A stretch of DNA of 12,249 nt from Candidatus Zhuqueibacterota bacterium 4484_87 (GTDB taxonomy: Bacteria > Zhuqueibacterota > Zhuqueibacteria > Thermofontimicrobiales > Thermofontimicrobiaceae). A program made the translations under genes and the position numbers. Shown piece by piece: positions 5,598 to 12,249 of this stretch. The DNA lies in NCBI GenBank assembly GCA_002085355.1, contig NATN01000040.1:1-12249 (forward strand), written 5' to 3'. Each line of letters begins with the position of its first letter. The first letter of the stretch is position 1. The notes beneath the pieces were generated by a model. It was not told the DNA's origin. It saw only the letters and a program-made list of their open reading frames with translations, and searched no databases.

Positions 5598-7214
5598 ATG
5601 AAATTTGCAAAAGGCACAACTATTCTGATCATTCTTCTCATATTATTTTCAGCAACTTTTTCAGTTCAGGCGCGAATCGGTGATGTAATCTCGTCTTTCC
5701 CGGCGCCGGGACATTTTTCCACGGGTCTCACTTTTGACGGGAAAAATCTCTGGGTAGCCGACCGAAAAACCGATTTATTATACCAAATTAACCCCAAAAA
5801 TGGCGCTGTTGTAAAAACTCTGCCTGCGCCAGGCTTCAGCGTTACCGGATTGGCTTGGGATGGCAGTCATTTGTGGGCAATCGATGATAAAGAAAATTTC
5901 CTTTACCGCATCAATACAAAAACCGGCGAGGCGGAACGAATCATTGAATCATACACGCGCCATCCAAAAGATATTTGCTGGGATGGGAAATTACTGTGGG
6001 TTGTGGATGACAAATTAGACCTGGTGCTCAGCATCGATCCGGAAGATGGTATGATGATTGATAATTTTCCGTCTCCGGCGGGAAACCCTGATGGCGTGGC
6101 TTTTGACGGAGAGCATCTCTGGATCACAGACCGCGGCAATGACATGCTGTATCACGTGTGTCCGAAGTCTGGTCTGGTCATTGGAGCGCTTCATGCACCA
6201 GCTCCTTATGCCCGCGGACTGGCGTGGGACGGCAAAGCGCTATGGAATGTGGACTACCAGTCAGATAAAATTTATCAAATCAAACTGGACGATGATGACA
6301 TTCTCACTCGCGACGAAGGTCAGGCGCGAAAATTAGAGAACACAATTGACTTCCGCAATTACGGGCCTGGTGAGGTGACTGAATTAGATGTGTACATTGC
6401 CATTCCTGAAAATCGGGATAATCAGGAGCTTCTCGCGCCGATCACTTTTGAACCGAAACCTACAGACATTTTGACTGATCATTGGGGACAGAAAGTCGCT
6501 CATTATCATGTCACTAATTTGAAAAGCGGAGAATTCTTTCGCGCCACGATGATAGTGAAAGCCAGAGTGTATGGTATCGAATATTTTATTGATCCGCACA
6601 AAACCGGAACGCTGAATGACATTCCAGACGACATCAAGAAAAAATATCTGGTCGATGGGAAAAAACTGATGATTCACGATCCGTTCATTCAAAACCTGGC
6701 AAAAAAAATCGTGGGAGATGAAAAAAATCCCTACAAGGTCGCGAGAAAAATTTTCAATTATCTGATTAACCATCTTTCTTATAATTTAAAACCTGTCGGC
6801 GGCTGGAATACAGCGCCAACAGTACTGAAACGAGGCACAGCATCTTGTTCCGAATATTCATTTTCTTTCATCGCATTGGCAAGAGCAGTAGGACTTCCTG
6901 CACGCTATGTCGGCGCAGTATCCCGCCGCGGCGACGACGCCAGTCTGGACGAAGTGTTCCATCGATGGTGCGAAGTCTATCTGCCTCATTATGGCTGGAT
7001 TCCTTTTGATGCTAATAAAGGCGATAAAAAGAGACCAGCGGATCAAGCCGCCGGTATAGGAGACACCGACCGCAGATACATCATTACCACGACCAGCGGC
7101 GGTGGTTCCGAATACATGGACTGGACTTACAATTTTAATTATCACTGGAAATCCAAAGACAAATGCCGGATTTACACTGAATATTACGGCGAATGGGAGC
7201 CCATTGAAGAATAG
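5598..7214 (+). CDS. Secreted beta-propeller plus transglutaminase-like protein (copy 1)
   Basis: A 538-residue exported protein. Residues 1-25 are a signal peptide (cleavage near VQA|R). Residues about 29-230 hold five repeats of roughly 41 residues, each with a D-G-x-x-L-W-x-x-D core at about 47, 88, 129, 170 and 211, and a Y-x-I strand, the pattern of NHL/YVTN-like propellers. Residues about 245-335 form a beta-sandwich-like segment that precedes many bacterial transglutaminase domains. Residues about 340-500 are the transglutaminase-like domain, with C417 in GTASCSEYSFSF, H455 in EVFHRWCEVYLP and D471 in GWIPFDAN: a complete Cys-His-Asp triad. Bacterial members of this superfamily are more often peptidases or peptide-modifying enzymes than cross-linkers. 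The GGAGG SD (5587-5591) is 6 nt before the ATG. A diverged paralogue lies at 10661. The role is probably in the periplasm or at the surface; the substrate is unknown. Confidence 0.9.
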   Translation: MKFAKGTTILIILLILFSATFSVQARIGDVISSFPAPGHFSTGLTFDGKNLWVADRKTDLLYQINPKNGAVVKTLPAPGFSVTGLAWDGSHLWAIDDKENFLYRINTKTGEAERIIESYTRHPKDICWDGKLLWVVDDKLDLVLSIDPEDGMMIDNFPSPAGNPDGVAFDGEHLWITDRGNDMLYHVCPKSGLVIGALHAPAPYARGLAWDGKALWNVDYQSDKIYQIKLDDDDILTRDEGQARKLENTIDFRNYGPGEVTELDVYIAIPENRDNQELLAPITFEPKPTDILTDHWGQKVAHYHVTNLKSGEFFRATMIVKARVYGIEYFIDPHKTGTLNDIPDDIKKKYLVDGKKLMIHDPFIQNLAKKIVGDEKNPYKVARKIFNYLINHLSYNLKPVGGWNTAPTVLKRGTASCSEYSFSFIALARAVGLPARYVGAVSRRGDDASLDEVFHRWCEVYLPHYGWIPFDANKGDKKRPADQAAGIGDTDRRYIITTTSGGGSEYMDWTYNFNYHWKSKDKCRIYTEYYGEWEPIEE

Positions 7215-7260
7215 CTACTTGATTTGGCCCGCGATACAAAAATGGATTTGAGACATTATA

Positions 7261-8673
7261 ATGACAGAGAAAAGAGATAAACGGCAACCTACGTTCTTTG
7301 AGGCTTTGCTTCCGTTAATTTTGATGGCGCTTTTTCTGGGCATTGGCTATGGCGTTTTTCGCCTGCGAGCGGAAATCTTACTCATTGCTGCGGCTTTTTG
7401 CTCCGGGCTTATCGGGCTCAGATTAGGTTATAATTGGAAGGATCTTGAAGAAGGAATTGTAGAAAGCATTGCCAAGGCCATGCCAGCCATGCTCATTGTC
7501 ATTTGCGTGGGCCTTTTAATAGGCTCGTGGATTGCTGCCGGAACAATTCCTATGCTGGTTTTTTACGGGCTAAAAATTATTTCCCCCAAATTTTTCCTGC
7601 TCACTGCTTCATTGGTATGTAGTGTAGTTTCTTTGTTCACAGGCACTTCCTGGGGGACAGTCGGCACAATGGGAGTAGCTTTTATGGGAATTGCTCATGG
7701 TCTTGGTATCCCTCCCGGCGCAGCAGCGGGCGCCATTGTGGCAGGATCTTATTTTGGTGATAAAATTTCGCCGTTTTCCGACACGACAAATTTAGCGCCC
7801 ATTGCAGCGAAAAGCAATTTATTCGATCACATCCGACACATGCTTTGGACAACTACGCCGGCTTGGCTATTAGGGCTTATCGTTTACTTCATTGCTGGCT
7901 ATTCCTATGGTTCATCATCAGTAGAATCGCAGCAAATGAATGTAATTATGGAAACAGTTAAAACAAATTTCCAATTCAACATTTTGTTGCTTCTGCCGCC
8001 GGCGATCATTTTATATTTTGCCATGCGCAAAAAACCGACAATTCCGGGAATGATCATCGCTTCTTTGGTGGCAACGATTTTAGGGCTGATTTTCCAAAAA
8101 ACCAATATGGTCGAAATGGTAAATGCCATGACCGTGGGCTATGAATCCAAAACCGGCGTCGCCGTTGTGGACAAACTGTTCTCTCGCGGCGGCATGGCAG
8201 GCATGATGCACGTGACATTGATTGCATTTTGTGCGTTTTCTTTTGCAGGGATCGTGCAAAAAACAGGTATGCTTGATGTGCTGCTAAATCGGCTGCTCCG
8301 CATCGCCAAAACCACCGGATCGTTAATTTTATCCGTTGTTATCTCTGGCATCGCTGTAGCGCTCATGACCGGAAGTTCTTTTTTGACCATTCTCATTCCC
8401 GGAGAACTCTTTTCTCCGGCATTTAAAGCGAGAGGTTTGGCTGCAAAAAATTTATCACGCACCACGGAAGATTCCGGCACGGTAATCGTGCCGCTGATTC
8501 CGTGGAGTATGGCAGGTGTTTTCATGGCTGGGACATTGGGAGTATCGACAGTAAGCTACCTGCCCTGGGCAGTGATGTGTTACACAGGATTTATTTTTGC
8601 AATTATTTACGGATACACCGGATTTGCCATCGCTCCGAAAATCAGGGAGGACGAAACGATTATCGGAAGTTGA
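7261..8673 (+). CDS. nhaC: NhaC-family Na+/H+ antiporter
   Basis: A 470-residue polytopic membrane protein of the NhaC family, with about 11-12 hydrophobic helices. NhaC exchangers swap cytoplasmic Na+ for external H+; some relatives exchange small carboxylates or amines instead. The hallmark segment GSYFGDKISPFSDTTNLAP is at residues 162-180. SLFTGTSWGTVGTMGVAF near 124-141 and the C-terminal TTEDSGTVIVPLIPWSMAG are also typical. The N-terminus (QPTFFEALLPLILM) starts like other family members, so the ATG at 7261 is likely, although only a weak GAG-type SD precedes it. It begins 46 bp after the propeller-transglutaminase gene with no terminator, so it probably belongs to the RpiR-led unit and may supply or relieve a cation gradient for it. 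The family is sure, and the transported ion is inferred. Confidence 0.93.
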   Translation: MTEKRDKRQPTFFEALLPLILMALFLGIGYGVFRLRAEILLIAAAFCSGLIGLRLGYNWKDLEEGIVESIAKAMPAMLIVICVGLLIGSWIAAGTIPMLVFYGLKIISPKFFLLTASLVCSVVSLFTGTSWGTVGTMGVAFMGIAHGLGIPPGAAAGAIVAGSYFGDKISPFSDTTNLAPIAAKSNLFDHIRHMLWTTTPAWLLGLIVYFIAGYSYGSSSVESQQMNVIMETVKTNFQFNILLLLPPAIILYFAMRKKPTIPGMIIASLVATILGLIFQKTNMVEMVNAMTVGYESKTGVAVVDKLFSRGGMAGMMHVTLIAFCAFSFAGIVQKTGMLDVLLNRLLRIAKTTGSLILSVVISGIAVALMTGSSFLTILIPGELFSPAFKARGLAAKNLSRTTEDSGTVIVPLIPWSMAGVFMAGTLGVSTVSYLPWAVMCYTGFIFAIIYGYTGFAIAPKIREDETIIGS

Positions 8674-8840
8674 TTTACTTTACCTTTTGAAGATATTCAA
8701 TTTTACTGAAACAGTTACAATCAGTAGTTCTCGCTTATGTCACTCTCACTGATAAATCGTGGAATAATTCAACTGCACTCTTTTGAAAAAAAGATAAATT
8801 AAATTTTTACTTTAATTCACTTTTCACTTTTAACCAAATG

Positions 8841-8847
8841 AAGGAGG
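8841..8847 (+). promoter_or_regulatory. Shine-Dalgarno site fixing the start at 8853
   Basis: AAGGAGG lies 5 nt before ATG 8853. An in-frame ATG at 8838 overlaps the SD, has none of its own and would add MKEAV before the signal peptide, so 8853 is the likely start. The spacer before it (8674-8840) has no clear terminator; TTGAAA at 8783 has only poor -10 partners. Confidence 0.85.
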
Positions 8848-8852
8848 CTGTT

Positions 8853-10586
8853 ATGAAAAAGGTTACAGTCTTTGCCGCACTCGTAGTTTTGCTGTTGGCG
8901 GCACAGCTTGTGCAAGCGCAACCGGAGCCGGTGCCAATTGTTACGCCGGTACTGATTGATTCCGCTGTTTACAATGGAATCTACACCGGTTTTCAATCAC
9001 AAATTTATTGTGAACCGACAACAGGTAATCTCGTAACTGCCTGGTATCGTTACTATAGTTCCGACAGCGATCCCAGACGAATTACAGCGGCAACCTCCAT
9101 TGATGGCGGCCAATCATGGATGATTCACGAAGCTATTAATTTTGGTGTTGGCGATCACATGAATGCGCGCTATGCTACAGTTGCCGGTACGCCGATGACA
9201 CCGCTTATTGGCTACAGCGATCGAAATCCGGGAGGCGACAATCGAGACAGCCGCCCGACAGTCGCTTATGATATTGCTGGCTGGAATGGCGGGGCATTTG
9301 TTAACCTCTTTGTTGATGATGGCGGTTCTGCGGACACTGTACTTTACGGACGCTATGTGTCTCTCGCAGTCGCCCCCAGCAATAATGATATGTGGGCAGT
9401 TGGTACTTATCACAGAGAAGGCTCTAACAGAGCCATGTTCTACTATTACACAAAGGATGCCGGGGCTAGCTGGCATGGTCCTTCTGTTGTGGCCTCTTCT
9501 TTCCCCGTAGATAGTGGCCGTGCAATTTGGTTTAGGGATTTATCTTTTATCGGAATGGGCGTCGGCATTGACAACAGCAATAATGTCATGTCTTGCTTCA
9601 GAGGTCAAGTGGAGCCAGACGATAACAATGCGCTCTGGATGGTCTTGTATTCGATGTCTTCGGATTTCGGACAAACATGGACAGCTCCGGCGACCATTCC
9701 CGGATCAGAACATTTGTACACCGGAACCGCTGACACCTATCGCCCTGTAAGTTCCCCAATTGTTGACAAGGATGGTAATTGGCATATTTTTGTAATTGCT
9801 ATCGATACTCTGGAGACACCGGATTGGAACTCAGTCCCGCAACCATACCGTGCATTTGATTTTCGCTATGATGGTTCAACCTGGACTGTAGATAAATTTG
9901 TATTCCCGAGTTTCCTGGAGAACGGTATTATTGCCTGGGGAGATTTCCCTCCGGATATTGAAACTTATCAGATGAACGAGCCGGCTATTGGCCCGGACGG
10001 TACCTTATATTATGCTTACACTGATGTGATTGATACTACCGGAGCCATGGGCAAACTCGATTATTACAACTTTGCCATCAAAGTAATGTTTTCCGAGGAC
10101 AATGGCGACACCTGGCAAGGTCCGGTCACTGTGCTAGAGCAATGGGAAGGCAGATCACCGAATGGAATGGCTAAATATGCCACAGATAAACTGCATATTG
10201 TTTATCGCCAGCATTTTGATTCAGACAAAACAGATTTATTCTGGTATATCGGTGTCCCAACTGATACCGTCAAAGCTCTGGCAACCAAAGTGGATCAACG
10301 GGTGAGCAAAGTTATGCCTGAGGATTTTGCTCTCCATCAAAATTACCCCAACCCATTCAATCCGACAACGAATATCACTTTTGATCTGGCACAGTCAGCA
10401 AAAGTAACGCTCAAAATTTACAATGAATTGGGTCAGGAAGTTGCTACGTTGATCGATCAGAAACAAATGGATGCTGGATTTAAAGGCATCACCTGGCATG
10501 CTTCTGATCTGCCAAGCGGCGTTTATATTTACAAATTGACAGCAGGCTCCTATAGCGCAACAAAGAAAATGATTCTGACGAAGTAA
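8853..10586 (+). CDS. Secreted Asp-box (sialidase-fold) protein with type IX sorting tail
   Basis: A 577-residue exported protein. The signal peptide is MKKVTVFAALVVLLLAAQ with cleavage near VQA|Q (residue 22). Residues about 30-470 form a predicted six-bladed sialidase-like propeller carrying four Asp-boxes (S/T-x-D-x-G-x-T/S-W): 82-89, 200-207, 269-276 and 414-421. Asp-boxes are structural turns, found in sialidases but also in many binding proteins; I cannot see a full sialidase active site with an arginine triad, so no enzyme activity is claimed. Residues about 494-577 are a C-terminal secretion domain starting LHQNYPNPFNPTTNITF and ending SGVYIYKLTAG...KKMILTK, typical of type IX secretion cargo in FCB bacteria. 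It follows the antiporter after 179 bp and may have its own promoter. It is likely surface-attached or released. Confidence 0.92.
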   Translation: MKKVTVFAALVVLLLAAQLVQAQPEPVPIVTPVLIDSAVYNGIYTGFQSQIYCEPTTGNLVTAWYRYYSSDSDPRRITAATSIDGGQSWMIHEAINFGVGDHMNARYATVAGTPMTPLIGYSDRNPGGDNRDSRPTVAYDIAGWNGGAFVNLFVDDGGSADTVLYGRYVSLAVAPSNNDMWAVGTYHREGSNRAMFYYYTKDAGASWHGPSVVASSFPVDSGRAIWFRDLSFIGMGVGIDNSNNVMSCFRGQVEPDDNNALWMVLYSMSSDFGQTWTAPATIPGSEHLYTGTADTYRPVSSPIVDKDGNWHIFVIAIDTLETPDWNSVPQPYRAFDFRYDGSTWTVDKFVFPSFLENGIIAWGDFPPDIETYQMNEPAIGPDGTLYYAYTDVIDTTGAMGKLDYYNFAIKVMFSEDNGDTWQGPVTVLEQWEGRSPNGMAKYATDKLHIVYRQHFDSDKTDLFWYIGVPTDTVKALATKVDQRVSKVMPEDFALHQNYPNPFNPTTNITFDLAQSAKVTLKIYNELGQEVATLIDQKQMDAGFKGITWHASDLPSGVYIYKLTAGSYSATKKMILTK

Positions 10587-10612
10587 TTTTTTACCAATTA
10601 CAGGAGAAACAG

Positions 10613-10648
10613 AAATGGTCAGACAAAGGGAAATTTGTCTGACCATTT
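10613..10648. repeat. Perfect 15-bp inverted repeat (hairpin) between two secreted-protein genes
   Basis: AAATGGTCAGACAAA (10613-10627) and TTTGTCTGACCATTT (10634-10648) are perfect complements around a GGGAAA loop. The hairpin lies 26 bp after the stop of the sorting-tail gene and 12 bp before ATG 10661. It is followed by CCTTTC, not a clean T-tract, so it may be a weak terminator, an mRNA-processing or stabilising hairpin, or a translation control element. AGGAG at 10602-10606 precedes it, with an ATG at 10615 inside its left arm. Confidence 0.85.
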
Positions 10649-10660
10649 CCTTTCAAAAAA

Positions 10661-12249
10661 ATGAAGGCAAAAATAATCACCGTGTTCATATTCTTTTTGA
10701 CACTGGCTTCAGTCCTGTTTTCTCAGGAAATTGGAAGCACAATTGATTGGATAGATGCGCCGGGAAACTTTCCGTTCGGAATAGCCATCAGCGGCAATCA
10801 AATATTCCATAGCGACCGTTTGACTAATACTATTTTTGAAATTGATACTGCGACAGGAGAAATCTCTTCTGAAATCCCGCTGCCCGAAGGAAAGTTAGTT
10901 GGAGATATCACTTTCCACAATGATAATCTTTTGATTATTGACCAGCAAAATAATGCTATTTTGAAATATAATTCTGGTGATTCTTCATTTTCTGAACAAA
11001 TTGAGCTCCATTCATCAAAACCATGGGGGCTCACAAGCGACGGGCAATTCCTGTGGTACATCGACCAACAGACAAAGTTTATATATCAGCTAAATCCTGA
11101 ATCCGGTGCTTATCTCGATTCAACCCAGGCACCGGGAATTTCCCCGACAGGAATCAGTTGGGATGGCGCCAGATTTTGGATCGCGGACATGAGGAGTAAG
11201 CAGCTTTTTCTTTTTGACTTCACTCATCGTTGTGTGGTTCAAATTATCCCACTCGACTGGAAATTTCCGCAGGGGATAGCTTATGATGGGAGCAATATCT
11301 GGGTTTGCTCGCTGGAGGCAAAACAACTCCAGAAAGTGGCGCTTCGCAGCGATAAAGATTACCGGATTTTGGGCTCAAGGAAGTCATTACTGAAATACAC
11401 GCTAACGATCCGCAACGCAGGCTCAAGTAATATGCAGACAAAAACATACATCGCCTATCCCGCACCATCATTGAGCCAAACCTTCATCGACTCCGTTCTC
11501 TTTGCGGAATTGCCAAATGATATTTTCAGTGATAAATACGGACAAAAAATTGCCTATTACTACCACAATATCAGCCCCGGATCTCAACGTGTCTATCAAT
11601 ATCAAGTTCCGGCAACCATAAATGCTGTGCGATATTTTTTGAATCCGGACAGCGTCGGGACACTCGATCAGATACCGGATTCCATCGTTAGTCTGTACAC
11701 TGTGGACGGGGATAAATATCAAATTAATGATTCCATTATCCAGCAAGCTGTAGCAGAACTGGCAGGAGAAGAGACCAACCTCTACTGGTTGGTACGCAGA
11801 ATACACGACTTTGTCATTGATCATATCTATTATAACAATGACTCTCGCTGGGATCCTGCACCTCAAGTTTTGCAGCAAGGCCATGGTTCTTGTTCAGAAT
11901 ATTCATTTTTGTTTATCGCCCTTTGTCGTGCAATGGGAATTCCTGCGCGCTACGAAGCTGGCAGCCATTTGCGGGACGAACTTCCCTATGAGGATACTGT
12001 CTTTCATCGCTGGCAACAAGTTTACTTCCCCAATTATGGCTGGATTCCCATTGATTGCACATGGGACGATCGCAGCGATTTAGTCGAACGATCACTCTAT
12101 TTCGGAGCGAAAAGCAATAACACATTTACAACAACTATCGGCGGAGGCGGAGACCGCGGCATGTGGTGGACCTACAACAGTGCCAATTCCACCAGCGGCG
12201 GCGACATGGACCGCGATAAGAAAATGGAATGGTTGGAAATATCGACTGC
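10661..12249 (+). CDS. Secreted beta-propeller plus transglutaminase-like protein (copy 2, 3' end cut off)
   Basis: The frame stays open from ATG 10661 to the last base: 529 codons and no stop. This is a diverged paralogue of the 538-residue protein at 5598, so probably only a short tail is missing. The signal peptide is MKAKIITVFIFFLTLASVLFSQ. Five propeller repeats follow (residues about 25-240); the third, fourth and fifth have clear DG-x-x-LW-like cores (SDGQFLWYID, WDGARFWIAD, YDGSNIWVCS), while the first two are degenerate. Then come the beta-sandwich segment and the transglutaminase-like domain, with C411 (GSCSEYSF), H449 (TVFHRWQQVYFP) and D465 (WIPIDC). Cys-His and His-Asp distances are 38 and 16 residues, exactly as in copy 1. 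A glycine-rich GGGG...WWTYN tail is also shared. No SD precedes the ATG, and an in-frame stop at 10640 rules out an earlier start. Function is probably related to copy 1. Confidence 0.9.
   Translation, partial: MKAKIITVFIFFLTLASVLFSQEIGSTIDWIDAPGNFPFGIAISGNQIFHSDRLTNTIFEIDTATGEISSEIPLPEGKLVGDITFHNDNLLIIDQQNNAILKYNSGDSSFSEQIELHSSKPWGLTSDGQFLWYIDQQTKFIYQLNPESGAYLDSTQAPGISPTGISWDGARFWIADMRSKQLFLFDFTHRCVVQIIPLDWKFPQGIAYDGSNIWVCSLEAKQLQKVALRSDKDYRILGSRKSLLKYTLTIRNAGSSNMQTKTYIAYPAPSLSQTFIDSVLFAELPNDIFSDKYGQKIAYYYHNISPGSQRVYQYQVPATINAVRYFLNPDSVGTLDQIPDSIVSLYTVDGDKYQINDSIIQQAVAELAGEETNLYWLVRRIHDFVIDHIYYNNDSRWDPAPQVLQQGHGSCSEYSFLFIALCRAMGIPARYEAGSHLRDELPYEDTVFHRWQQVYFPNYGWIPIDCTWDDRSDLVERSLYFGAKSNNTFTTTIGGGGDRGMWWTYNSANSTSGGDMDRDKKMEWLEIST

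Noticed and set aside
8783..8813. TTGAAA with TACTTT as a promoter for the Asp-box protein gene
   Set aside because: The spacing is 19 bp and the -10 match is poor; AT-richness gives many such pairs.
10615..10746. 43-codon ORF as a genuine peptide gene
   Set aside because: It has an SD, but its coding content follows the hairpin and the frame of another gene; kept only as a possible leader in the findings.
11120..12125. Several minus-strand ORFs and a plus-strand ORF over the end of the window
   Set aside because: They are shadows of the long open frame from 10661, whose domain content and triad spacing match copy 1.

Overview
The window looks like chromosomal DNA from an uncultured member of the FCB group, of the Calditrichota/KSB1/Ignavibacteria sort. 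The best evidence is the secreted protein at 8853-10586. It ends in a type IX secretion-style sorting domain with the NYPNPFNPTT signature, which is common in those lineages. Most genes have a clear Shine-Dalgarno (SD) sequence, which argues against classical Bacteroidetes. Base composition is moderate and the spacers are AT-rich. I saw no tRNA, rRNA, CRISPR array, insertion sequence or phage gene.

Layout. At 1-582 is the 3' end of a glycoside-hydrolase-like TIM-barrel gene. It is followed by a small secreted protein (668-1162) with a strong terminator. A stand-alone M55 D-aminopeptidase (1437-2243) follows and converges on a four-gene minus-strand cluster (4232 down to 2281). In transcription order that cluster is a PgsA-type CDP-alcohol phosphatidyltransferase, a 67-residue membrane protein, a YbjQ/UPF0145 protein and exonuclease III. 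A hairpin at 2253-2272 separates the convergent units.

A 421-bp AT-rich spacer (4233-4653) contains a perfect consensus sigma-70 promoter (TTGACA, 17 bp, TATAAT) set among inverted repeats. It drives a plus-strand unit: an RpiR/MurR-type SIS-domain regulator (4654-5535), a secreted five-repeat beta-propeller fused to a transglutaminase-like cysteine domain (5598-7214), and an NhaC-type Na+/H+ antiporter (7261-8673). Next come a secreted Asp-box (sialidase-fold) protein with the sorting tail (8853-10586) and, after a 15-bp perfect inverted repeat, a second propeller-transglutaminase protein (10661 to the window end). The second copy is a diverged paralogue of the first, with the same domain order and identical Cys-His-Asp spacing.

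The most interesting part is 4450-12249. A sugar-phosphate-type regulator, two paralogous secreted propeller-transglutaminases, an ion antiporter and a type IX cargo protein sit together. I infer a regulated cell-envelope or extracellular protein/peptide-processing locus. The substrate is unknown, and no gene here identifies the effector of the regulator.
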